DNA of 64,000 nucleotides from Lumnitzera littorea (lineage: Eukaryota; Streptophyta; Magnoliopsida; Myrtales; Combretaceae), in assembly GCA_024138015.1 (NCBI GenBank), contig JAMXBB010000011.1:24997887-25061886 (forward strand), in the 5' to 3' direction. Below the pieces are notes generated by a model. The model did no database searches. It had not been told where the DNA came from and was given only the letters and a program-made list of their open reading frames with translations. The translations under genes were made by a program, and so were the position numbers. Of the stretch, positions 49,380-59,099 are shown one piece after another (position 1 is the first letter of the stretch; each line of letters begins with the position of its first letter).

Positions 49380-50450
49380 TATTTAAGACGTGAGCATGGA
49401 CGATCTATTGATGACTATTATAAGAGGATAGATACTCATTTTGAAAGGGCAAGTGGTATATCTCCACTCATTCCATGAATGAATTGTTAATGCAAAAGGC
49501 ATACGGTAGAGGATTATCTAGCCATTTTAGTGAAAAGTAAACCCTTGAATTGTTGACATCGAGGTTCTTTTGGCTGAGCATGACAAAAGATGTACCCATG
49601 ATTGTGGAAAGGTGTACTGCTTGCAAGAGGGTGAAAAGCCAAGCTGAACGAGGGTCTTATCTACTACTGCCCATCCAGAACAAGCCATGGTTTGAGCTAA
49701 GCATGGATTTAATGTTTGGTTCACCTACGATGTCTTGAGGGAAGGATTCTATCATGGTAGTTGTTGATAGGTTTGGTAAGACGGCACATTTTGTGCGTAC
49801 AATCGAATTAACAACACTTCGACTATCTCTTTTATCTTTTTGTCGGAAATGGTCAAGTTGCAAAGAGTATTGAGGACTATAATGTCTAATAGGGATCCTA
49901 AGTTCTTAAGCCATTTTTGGAATATATTATGGAGATGACTTGAAGCTAAGTTATTGTTTAGCACATTATGCCATCTACAGATTGACAGACATATAGAGGT
50001 CATCAAGTGGACTCTGGTTATATTACTTTGACTTATAGTTAGGAGAAATCAGGCAGATTGGGATCTATGCTTACCCATAATAGACTTTGCTTACAATTGA
50101 ATGGTGTACAATGTTATAAGCAAGATACCCTCTAGGGTTGCCTATGAGTGTAACCTTAACCTATTACTTGAAAAGGTGCCTTCGTCGAGCTTTCCAAAGG
50201 ATTAACAAGCTACTAATTGATTTAAGGCTATTCGAGCTATGCACCAAAAAGTGGCAGACTACTTGACTTGAGTCACATCTAAACTAGAAAGAAAGAGCTA
50301 AGGATGAAAGGTTAAAGAATTCCAGCTCGACAACTTGGTATAGATTCATTTAAGTAAGGATTGGTTCCCTAATTTAAGGAAGTATAAGTTATCTCCTAGG
50401 CAAATGGACCATTCTGGATTATTGAGAATATCAATCATAATGCTTACAAG
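49380..50450 (+). pseudogene. E2 integrase remnant
   Basis: A zinc-binding half reads RFFWLSMTKDVPMIVERCTA followed by CKRVKS (49550-49640). The catalytic core has ELSMDLMFG, then VVDRFGKTAHFV, then NRDPKFLSHFW (second Asp kept), then TDRHIEVIKWTL (Glu kept), in different frames. Near 50340-50380 a block like (I)HLSKDWFPNLRKYKLS matches the integrase C-terminal region. It is broken by several stops. Confidence 0.8.
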
Positions 50451-51518
50451 TAGACCTATTAGAGGGATATGGAGTCTTTGACTCTTTCATCATTACTGAC
50501 CTCAACCTATACATCCTTGAGATTGATAGGAATCGACTTACGACCATCTCTAAGCTATGATCAATTTGCTCTAAGCTAAAGCCAACTTACCTTACTTGAA
50601 GCCGACTTGATACCAAAAGGCCGAGAAAGGAAGGAAAGATAGCTCGGCAATAGCTTTGTTGGCTATTGAGAAGACTAGGGACCAAATAACCAAGGTCCTA
50701 AGTTTAGAGACTAGCTTGGTATAGCATGAGGAATTTAGTGCCGACCAATTCTAAAGCTTGGCAACTATAAGCCAACCTTATAGGTAGTTTAGCCAAGTAT
50801 TGTAGGACTTCAGTGAGTCTAACCCAAACCAAGACTTCCAATTGCCGACCTTAACTAGTTTATATCCTACTCATTCCAGGATAGCTTGGATGATCACTAA
50901 AATGTACTGTTTTGTATAGTTGTAAATTATTTCCTTGATACCATTCATGGGTGTACTTTAAGGTTTAAGGCCTTGTATATTATTATAGCTTTGTCACTAA
51001 GGTTTAGTATTTACTATAAATAGCAATATCTTGTAAGTAGCCGTATTTTTTTATGATAAGAATTAAGTGAATATTCTCAAGAGTATTGTCTTTCTCTCTC
51101 CGTAAGCTTATTAAGCTATGCTTGATTATTAAGTGTTACTTGCTCTTTAATCTTTCTTGTGCTTTTATCAATCTTCCTTCATAGATTGTGGTGAAACTCT
51201 CATTTGAGTGAGTTAGTAAGTCACATCTATTCTTCATTTAAACCCTCGAGCATTGGTTTGGTTTTTGTGAATCGTATCAAAACCTATTTTGAGCTCAAAC
51301 CTAATTGTGTTTATGCATTAGTGCATGATATCCATTCACATTCACATTCAAAACCCCATTCTACTTGCTACTTCCTCATTTCCACTATCCATTTGAGGGT
51401 TCATGTTAGCTATGCATCATGCTCTAACTAACCTTCATACCTTGGGGTATATTAAAGATGATGAGCAATTTAAAGCTAAGCTAGATTTGATCCTAAATCT
51501 TAAGTAGCTCCATGAGGA

Positions 51519-52421
51519 TGTTAAGAATCGTAGCCCTATTATTAGATTTGGAGCTCAAAGACTTGCTATCTTAATACGCCGAACTCTCCAACATGAGCTT
51601 ACCCAAGAAGAAGCCAAACTCCTTCAAATCGATTTGATGAGATACTTGAGCTGACAGAGGTGGTTGATACTTTCTTGGGTAGAGGAACTCAATATAGATG
51701 TTAAGGTTCCCTAAAGCTAGAAGATGTTGAGCATCGAGCATTAAGCTCCATGCTCCTAAACCTCGAGGACCTAAGTACAAACAATCCATCCAATAGCTTG
51801 GAAAAACCACCTCAAGCTCTTGAATACTTGAGCTCCTAAGTTGCCAACCTGATGAGCACCATCCTAACCTAAAGTTCGTCCCCTACCATGGTTGGGACCA
51901 TGAAATTATCCAACGACACATGTCTTTTGCCTCTCTATTGTTTGTACTATGTCTATTTTTGCTATTTCACTAAACTATCCCTGTATACTACTTCTTACTA
52001 TTTCTAGAGTAGTATCTATTTTTGTAAAAATATAGAAACCTAAGAGTTTCACTAATTGGGCATTGTAAATACCCATTTCATGTTGTAGCCACACATAAGC
52101 ATCTAGTAATATAATATCCCTTTCTTCTTCCTTGCACTTGTGTTCACCATTATTGAACCTTAGTCAAGTTTTTCACTCTTCTCTGGTTCTTTGAGCGAAA
52201 GCTAGTGGCAAGTGGCCTTAGGGCTTGATTTGTGCATTATATCTAACTAAGTGCTAAGTTCGCATGGGATAACGGTATGTCATATCGGTTAATTGGTGCA
52301 TGAATCTAGCTTAACCTTCAACTCTCATTTATTCTTTAGACCATTTTGTGGTTTAAACCTTCCCCATTATGCAAGTGTGATACCATTGGTTGTATGTGCA
52401 TCATAGCTGGTGCTTGTATTA
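51519..52421 (+). repeat. E2 3' LTR
   Basis: This 903-base LTR starts TGTTAAGAATC and ends TGTATTA, and is the full-length partner of the split 5' LTR. Shared landmarks include CCCCTACCATGGTTGGGAC, TAAATACCCATTTCATGT and GGTGCATGAATC. The GAGAT target duplication follows. Confidence 0.82.
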
Positions 52422-53160
52422 GAGATTATCCCCTTCTATCATATATCATCAAGATAAACCAAAAAAACTATGAAATCATTAACATTATGTCTTCTGAAAA
52501 GATAATAGTCATCTTTGATTGTTGAATCCTTAATGACAATATGAATTTAGTAAATTCTCTATTCTATTACTGTGAAGTGTGTCTTAAGCTATATAAAGAC
52601 CAAGCAAGTTTAATATTTGACCTAGAGTTACCATTGAGTATCCGTTAGGAGGGGTCATATAAATTTCCTCATCTATAAATCCATGAAGAGCACACCATTA
52701 TCACCCAATTGATATACATGCCATTCCCTAATAGATGGAATAGCAAGTAAGATCCATATAGTAGTCAATTACCTATGGGTGAAAAAGTGCAAGTGTAAGC
52801 AATTTTTTCTACTTTATTATATCCTGTTTTAACTAACATGACTTTATATCTTTTAATATGACGATTTGATTTATACTTTATTTTATACACCAATTTGCAC
52901 TCGATTGCTTTCATACCCAAGGGTAATGAAGTGAGTTTCCAAACGTGATTGGTTCATAGCCAATATCTCCTTATCCATTGCTTCAATTCATTTAGAACCA
53001 ACATTAGCCTCTTGATAGGTTTGAGGTTTATGAATAGTAAGCACCTAAACCAAAGATACAACATAATCTTTTAGGTAATGGTGAAAGGAATTAGTGGGAA
53101 AGAGGAGATATAGTGTCTTCATGAATTAAACTATGTTAGAGGAACTTGTTGATCAACTAG
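52422..53160 (-). pseudogene. C1 reverse transcriptase, N-terminal part
   Basis: The minus strand carries the copia RT block HQL(D)..NGVLFMDL (normally HQLDVNNAFLHGDL) at about 52680-52720 and the catalytic motif VYLDD at 52445-52459, with both Asp kept. The reading ends at the E2 junction in the sequence ...GDNL. Frameshifts and stops are present. Confidence 0.75.
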
Positions 53161-53168
53161 CTTAGACA

Positions 53169-53504
53169 CTATATACATATCCTTAAGCCAAGTTGGTAGT
53201 TGTTTAGTTCTTTCTGATTTTCGATTATGTGGAGATGATGCACGGACAAACAACAAGAATTTGGTTGAGAAATGTGTGTAGGACATGGACTAAAGACAAT
53301 GGAATCAGAAGAATTATTGGTTGGTGATGAAATGTGTGTAGGATGAATTGAAGAATCATTATGAGATGAATCAGCATCTATATTTATAGATGATGTTGGA
53401 GGAAATAAAGAAGAATCATCTAAATGATGGAAAAATTGATGTTCAGAAAGGAAATACATGTTCATGGAACAACATATCTCGATAGACAAATACTTGATGC
53501 GCAT
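53169..53504 (-). pseudogene. C1 integrase-RT linker fragment
   Basis: This 111-codon open stretch follows the integrase block. It starts with residues matching the usual FVSRDVVFHE.VFPF transition (here EHQFFHH) and then becomes Ser/Pro/His-rich and low in complexity, as is normal for the variable linker between copia integrase and RT. Confidence 0.55.
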
Positions 53505-53520
53505 TCAAGTTATAAAGCTT

Positions 53521-54037
53521 CTACCCTTTCTTACCTGACGGGTATCCTAAAAATATATAATGTCTATCACTTGGATCAAAGTTATCTCTATAACATGCAA
53601 TGATAGCAAAATAACATAGGCATCTTATAGTCCATAAGTCACCATATAAAGGAATTATGTAGTAGAAAAGATAATGATGACTTCTCTCATCTAAATGTTG
53701 GATGGGCATTTTGTTGATGAGAAATGTGGCAGCTACTATGCATTGTCCCTAAAATTTTTTCATTAGATTAGCATATAATCTAAGATCATAGGTTGCATTG
53801 AGATGTTTATGTTTTCTTTCAATAATTCCATTTTGTTGACTAGTGTAGATGATACTTCCATTTTTTTAAATAAATCTTGACATTCATATAAAATAAATCA
53901 CTTTCATTATCAATTTTAATAACCTTTGGAAAAGAATGAAAGTGATTATTTGCATAAGAAAAAAATTGGTTAAATTGGAAGATGTTTGATATTTGTGTTT
54001 CATCAAGTAGGTTTGTGTACTCATAGTCATATATCAT
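53521..54037 (-). pseudogene. C1 integrase fragments
   Basis: Two open pieces show copia integrase. 53840-54037 contains FFSYANNHFHSFPKVIKIDN, including the second catalytic Asp region (DN.SD). 53521-53709 contains RCLCYFAI and FDPSDRHYIFLGYPSGKKG, the conserved C-terminal integrase block. They lie in different frames with stops between them. Confidence 0.75.
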
Positions 54038-54210
54038 CTGCTATTGTAAGAATTTGTGAAAGAAATGGATGGTATATATAAGGTCCCCACAAATCAATAT
54101 GTATCAAATTAAAATGATTCAAAAAACTAGATGAACTTAGATTACATGTACTTTGGTTGGACTACAATAAATATAATCCAAGTCATACATCATCTTGTGC
54201 AATGTTTTTT

Positions 54211-54456
54211 TTACAAATCTTGTCTTGAAAGAAACAATAATAGGCAGTAAATATTACATTCAAATTGATTTAAAAACGACTTGTTTATGGAAAGAAGGTT
54301 GTAGTGGAAATCTAGTACAAATAATACATTAGTTAATAAAATGTGATCATTGATCACAACATTACCAATTAATTGGATTGTTTTTATATAGCCATTGGGT
54401 GGTTTAATTTTAATTGGTACAAGTGAGTTGTGTTTGTTCAACGAAATGTAGGACAT
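54211..54456 (-). pseudogene. C1 protease-region fragment
   Basis: The open stretch contains the copia pattern around NDHILLTNVLFV and FHYNLLSINK, matching the usual ...L.NVLYVP.F..NLLSVSK block downstream of the aspartic protease site. The active-site Asp motif itself is not recovered in this frame. It is a fragment only. Confidence 0.65.
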
Positions 54457-54479
54457 GGGAGTTATGTGATTTAAGTTTT

Positions 54480-55560
54480 CCTCGACTTGTTACTATTTGC
54501 TATTCAACATCCACATCACTTGAGACAGATCTTTGGCACCAACAATGTTTCATTCAAATTATTTTGATCTTGAATGTGCATTTTTTTCAATAGCATCTAA
54601 TGGATTATCAACTATTTCTGGACAATTATCAACACGTATAGCAATCTTTGGATTTTTTTTTTCAAATTTTTATACCAATCAAGAAATCTAATCAATCGAA
54701 AACAATAATCCATTACATAACAAGTCTTCTTACAATGTGAACATGTCAATGTAGATTCATCTTCCCTTTTTATCCCTCTTATCATTGCCATATGAATTCT
54801 GTTGATTCCTACATTACAAACAACCTCCTCATTTCACTTAACAAGCTACTTATTTACTTTTGTTTTACAATTTACTACACCAGATAATAGGCTCCAGCAA
54901 CATTATGTAAAGGTTCCATTAATAGAATTTGGTTTCTAATATTTTCAGACACATTGTTAAGACACATAAGGAACTAAATCAATCTATTTCTATTCTCTTC
55001 CTCAATGAGTTTTCTAGAAATATCACAAACATAGAGTTCAAAAGCTCCACATGTGCATCCAAAAAAACTAGAAGCGTTGCTAATCTCATCCTAAATCTTT
55101 TTCAATTTGTTGAAGTACATGTAATGTTCGAACTTTTTTGTTTGAAATTAACAATAGTAGGTTACAACCGAAACAAGAGTAGCCCATTCTTTAGGCCAAA
55201 TCATTTGCTAATGTTGTTCCATAACTCTTTGGTTGGCTTAGCATGCATAGAACCCCTTTGATAGAATTAAAATCCAATAGTAGTCACATCTAATCCAATA
55301 TTGTAAATCACTTAGATTATTTTTTTAATGAACATATATCTCATTAATAAAACTTAATTTAACCTTTGTAGCTACTGCTAGTTTAATAGATTCACTCTAT
55401 CTAAGGAAATTATCACCATTAGATACCATGCCCGTTATCATCGTTTCAAGATTATCATATTCAAACAAGTATAATGGATAATTGTAATTGAGATCAATAT
55501 TTGTGTTTGTTGAACTCAATTCAAAAATTTCCATTGATGAATTGAATAGTTGATGTAAAC
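54480..55560 (-). pseudogene. C1 gag region with damaged zinc knuckle
   Basis: The minus strand between the primer binding site and the protease holds gag remnants. At 54702-54743 a CCHC knuckle is readable as CSHCKKTCYVMDYC. The three Cys are kept, but the His is Tyr (a single C-to-T change, CAT to TAT) and the Gly before it is Cys. Stops and shifts break the remainder. Confidence 0.55.
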
Positions 55561-55591
55561 AATCAAAAGGAATTACAAGAAAACGAATCTC

Positions 55592-55603
55592 CTTCCGATA
55601 CCA
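55592..55603 (-). other. C1 primer binding site
   Basis: The minus strand reads TGGTATCGGAAG directly after the LTR end, sharing the first seven bases with the usual initiator-tRNA-Met site TGGTATCAGAGC. Its position fixes the orientation of C1. Confidence 0.6.
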
Positions 55604-55860
55604 TGTGGAAACTATAATGCATGAAAGACTGATTTAAATTGTTATGGAACGATGGTAATATAAGGAGAACAGAGACTCCCAAAGTAATGAGAGAGACAGA
55701 GAGGTGAGCAAGAAAATATAAAGCTTGTCATTTCTCATTAGCTAGGTGTTACGAGGAAGCTGAGTATTTAATATAAGAGTAATAAACGCATTCACATGAT
55801 AAATCACATGACCAACTAAACTGAAATGAAAAATACATAATATATGTACCTGTTCCTACA
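55604..55860 (-). repeat. C1 5' LTR (about 257 bp)
   Basis: On the minus strand the segment starts TGTAGGAAC and ends GTTTCCACA, giving the inverted TG...CA termini of an LTR. The primer binding site follows at once. A second copy was not found at the other end of C1, so the outer boundary (55860) rests on the terminal inverted repeat alone. Confidence 0.55.
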
Positions 55861-58660
55861 CAAATTCACCAACTTCCAAAGTGAATAATTGCAATTTGAA
55901 TCATTGACAATCGAATTTTTCATATATTTTTGGATTCAAAATAAGCGAATCCGGATGCCCCAGATTTTTCTCTTAAAATCTAAAGTATGCATTAGTATTT
56001 TCGAAAGAATGAATAAAAATATAAGTTTGCAAAGTGAATATGTGCAAATACTGATAACGTTCTTTTATAGTTTACCCTGAAAGTGGTTTTTATTTTTATA
56101 AAGAAGAAATCATTTTGACCATTTTCCGTTAATATATTTCATGATAAACTGTTACCGTTGATTCCAACCCTAAGCATTTTATTTGTTCTTCACGTCTATC
56201 TTGTAAAACCATTGCCTAGGTCGTTTACGATCCAAACAAGGATGATTTGGAATTTCTTCATTGTTGGTGTTGTTGCTGCTGCTGTCGCTTCTCTTGTTTT
56301 TCCTTTTTCTTTTTTTGGTTTTTTCCCTCGCTCTTTCCAATCCCAAAAGAGCGAATGAAATGTTTATGTAATGATGTAAGAAATCAATCATGAACCCAGT
56401 GCTAGTTGGCATTCGGATTTACAAGAGCTAGCAAGGTCAACAAAATAAGCTGATTGCTAGTTATTTGAGTTAAAACAAAGATTAAAATAATAGGCATGCC
56501 ATGAACATGGGGATAACACAATGTCTTCGTACTTATTTATTTTCATTGTATTGAAAGGATGACCCTACAGTTTATCTTAAATTTATATAGAATCTTTCAA
56601 CTTTTTAACACGAAACCAAATTTCACTAGAACTCTTTCAGAAATTCAAACCCGATTTAGTTTAAATTCAGAAATTATATAGCTGTTTATTGGATATGTTA
56701 CATCAAACGTATTCCTCTTCGGGGCATTCAAGTCTTGATGTAAAATCAGACACTGAGTAGATATTGCATTGAGGTCTGTTAACAATTGATGACAAGACAA
56801 TCATTAAATAGAAAAGAAATGCATTATTTATTTATCTCTAATCTTCTTTTTCTTCTCCCTGTTTCTTTCTTTTATTCTATCCTTTTCCTTTTACTTTTCC
56901 CCCAATCCTACAGTTGACAACCTCAGGCAACGAGGTTATCACCTTCCTTTATTCTATTTAAATTTACGACCTTTCCAATTTACATAGACCCAGCCCACAC
57001 AGAGGATTTGGGCTCATCATTAGCGTATGGACCATCAATTTGGTAACAATTCTAGTTGTAAGTAAGAGTACAGGCCCCCCTCCTCCTCCTCCTCCTCCTC
57101 CTCAGTCGTACCCATATAACATCGTCACCTCAAGCGGGTAATTCTAAATTCTAAATTCTAATTCTGCCCAAATGAAACCAACAATTTTATGAAATCACCG
57201 TCCTCTACATATATCTTCGGTTCGGTTCTCTTTGGTGAACTTAATTAACCATAAGTTCAGTATTTATTTCTCTAGGGAGGGAGAGATATGTAGATGTGGG
57301 ATCCGGTTAACATTTTTAAGTATGCGGCCGGACTTTTGTGTTATACATAACTTTAAATTTTAATGAAGTGATTTAGAAATGAGATATTAGTGGGGATGAA
57401 TTTAAGAGAAATAGTTGGATCGGTAGCTCCACGTACAAGTGACAGGTGAAGAAATTTTGTAACACCAACCACATAATTCTTAAGCAGAATTGATTAGCTC
57501 ATCGGAGTTAGTTTTGACCCCCAAATTGAAGTGATATTGAAAGCAGCAAAGAGTTTTAAGGTAAGTGGAAGGGTAGATCAACTTTGTGATTTTTGACCTG
57601 CAGTACGTGATGAGCATATCACGTCTACCTAACCCCAAAGAACCTGTCATGTAAACCTTAGAGCATCAAGGATCATACACCTCTACCAGCATTGTCTCTA
57701 ATAGCTCAATTTGTCATGGAAAGAGAACTTATCCAGTGTTGTACTATATAATGAAAAGTTATCATCCACCATGAAAATTGAATAAACTAAGATAAAAGAA
57801 CGTATATTAATAAATCTAATCGAATAAGATATCTATTGGATTCTAACCCATTCACAATGACTGAATATACCATAAATAATTAAATTTTAATATAGTTGAA
57901 TTTATTTATATAATAATTGTATCTTTATATTGTGTACAGTATATATTAGTGTTTCTAATTATACTATATTCACATTCGCGTTGTCGCATAATACCAGTAA
58001 TTATCAGCCTATCTATAGTTGGCTCGAATTTCGAACTTTCTATCGCAGTTTATTTTAATCGAACATTTTTTGGTATTTGTGGCCCAGGTTTTAAAGGTCA
58101 CAAGAATTGGTGAAAACTACTAAAATATATAATTGTCTAATTAAACGATTCCATTAATAGTTCCAGGGAAGATTTACAGCTGAAAGGAGGCAAGACTTCA
58201 ATCCCCCTAAATAAACTAAATTATATTAACCATCGTGCTCAATTTTGAAATTACACTAATACTCAATTTAAAAAAAAAAAAGAAAAAGAAAATTATTATG
58301 CATATATTTTCTTGTTATGTAATGCTTGATTCCTTATAAGTTTAAGAAATACATAATACTCTTGGATAAGTTTCTGGTGAGTGTCCTGAAAAATTTTATG
58401 ACAAATGGTCCTGCTGCACGTTAGAAGAATGGAGTGTCCGATTAGAAAATTGAAAAAAAAAAAAAAAAGGCACGATTTCGGTGTAATTTTTAAAATTCAC
58501 AAAGATGGTCGGCGTAACATACTCAAAAAGCAGCAAAAACAAAAAAATTACAAGAACAAAGTGTTGGAAGCACATGATGACGGAGCTACAATATCAGCGT
58601 AGCATTTTTTTTTTTTGGTTTCTTTTTCACATCTTACCATGCTTGATAATCAAGCTATAA
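55861..58660. other. Intergenic between C1 and the RADIALIS-like gene
   Basis: No recognised gene. A plus-strand ORF at 56158-56358 could encode a short hydrophobic protein (VGVVAAAVASLVFPFSFFGF inside it), without recognisable homology. A (CCT)n microsatellite lies at 57079-57103 and poly-A tracts at about 58269 and 58454. The lysine-rich ORF 58405-58602 looks fortuitous. Confidence 0.45.
57079..57103. repeat. (CCT)n microsatellite
   Basis: About eight uninterrupted CCT units. Confidence 0.95.
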
Positions 58661-58670
58661 TAAATAAGAT

Positions 58671-58916
58671 TCAAGAAGTGGACTTGTAGTTAGGAATAGG
58701 GACCCGACCGGACTCGATGAATTTGAGGTCTTGCACTAACAATTCATAATGTCTTCTCACTTCCTCGGCGGACTTTCCTCCGACCGCCTTGGCCACATTC
58801 TGCCACCGGTCGGGAGTGTCCTTGTCGTACTTTGCTAACGCCTTTTCGAACCGTTTGTTTTGGTCTGTTGTCCAAGACGAGTCGCCATGGTTTCTTGACA
58901 TAGAGGTCGATGCCAT
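58671..58916 (-). CDS. RL: RADIALIS-like single-MYB (SANT) protein
   Basis: This 81-residue protein is a small I-box-type MYB of the RADIALIS/RL/RSM family. Its single domain (about 14-62) has Trp15 and Trp38 and Tyr57 in place of the third Trp, with the family signature TPDRWQNVAKAVGGKSAEEV followed by RRHYELL. The C-terminus ESGRVPIPNY is also typical. Such proteins lack an activation domain. In Antirrhinum, RAD competes with the MYB DIVARICATA for its DRIF partners, and Arabidopsis RL genes act in early photomorphogenesis and floral transition; the exact role here cannot be inferred. The length is typical and no intron is needed. The start MASTSMSRN agrees with family N-termini. An overlapping upstream ORF in another frame begins at 59065. 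Confidence 0.93.
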   Translation of the reverse strand: MASTSMSRNHGDSSWTTDQNKRFEKALAKYDKDTPDRWQNVAKAVGGKSAEEVRRHYELLVQDLKFIESGRVPIPNYKSTS

Positions 58917-59065
58917 AGCTCGCTAGTTAGTCTCTTGCCTTTTTCGTCTATATCGGTGAGGGTTTGTGTCTGTGTGGTGGGTGTGTTAGAAGAAGTGCGG
59001 CCGGTGGTGATGTTGGTGTTGGCTTTAAACAGTGGGAGTGGTGGAGCCACTTGGCGGATATGCAT
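58835..59065 (-). other. Upstream ORF overlapping the RADIALIS-like start
   Basis: A 76-codon frame begins 149 bases before the RL start codon and ends 82 bases inside the RL coding sequence in a different frame. The peptide is Thr-rich and has no recognisable similarity. If the transcript starts upstream of 59065 it would overlap the main start and could reduce its translation; if the leader is shorter it is irrelevant. Confidence 0.4.
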
Positions 59066-59099
59066 TGGATAGAAAGTGGTGGAGAGAAAAAAACAGGGG

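Larger units (their letters stand above)
24815..52421 (+). mobile_element. E2: Ty3/gypsy element inserted in C1
   Basis: The 5' LTR is in two pieces (24815-24990 and 45006-45730) because E1 landed in it. The internal region runs from 45731 to 51518 and the 3' LTR is 51519-52421. The target duplication GAGAT flanks the element (24810-24814 and 52422-52426, within a longer shared AGAGATTA). The order gag-protease-RT-RNase H-integrase on the plus strand identifies Ty3/gypsy. The 5' LTR starts TAATAGG where the 3' LTR starts TGTTAAG, and the 3' LTR ends TATTA where the 5' ends TATCA, so the termini have mutated. The LTR copies differ by many substitutions, indicating an old insertion. Internal frames are broken. 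Confidence 0.82.
21060..55860 (-). mobile_element. C1: Ty1/copia retrotransposon relic, host of the nested stack
   Basis: Minus-strand copia parts appear in the right order from high to low coordinates: 5' LTR (55604-55860), primer binding site (55592-55603), gag, protease, integrase, reverse transcriptase and RNase H. The order protease-integrase-RT defines copia. Two insertions split it: gypsy element E2 (24815-52421) inside RT, and solo LTR S1 (21730-24534) just before the RNase H part. Removing E2 and one TSD copy restores an uninterrupted local frame across the join (GDNL before, SSIPTFKRLLDQ after), which shows the two halves belong to one element. No 3' LTR is recognisable below 21060; it is lost or too diverged. 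All reading frames are broken, so it is inactive. Confidence 0.8.

Noticed and set aside
56158..56412. Pair of overlapping ORFs, one hydrophobic, one basic
   Set aside because: No recognisable homology; the hydrophobic one could be a small membrane peptide, but there is no supporting evidence, so it is only mentioned in the intergenic entry.
58405..58602. 65-codon lysine-rich plus-strand ORF
   Set aside because: It runs through a poly-A tract, which explains the lysines; no domain.
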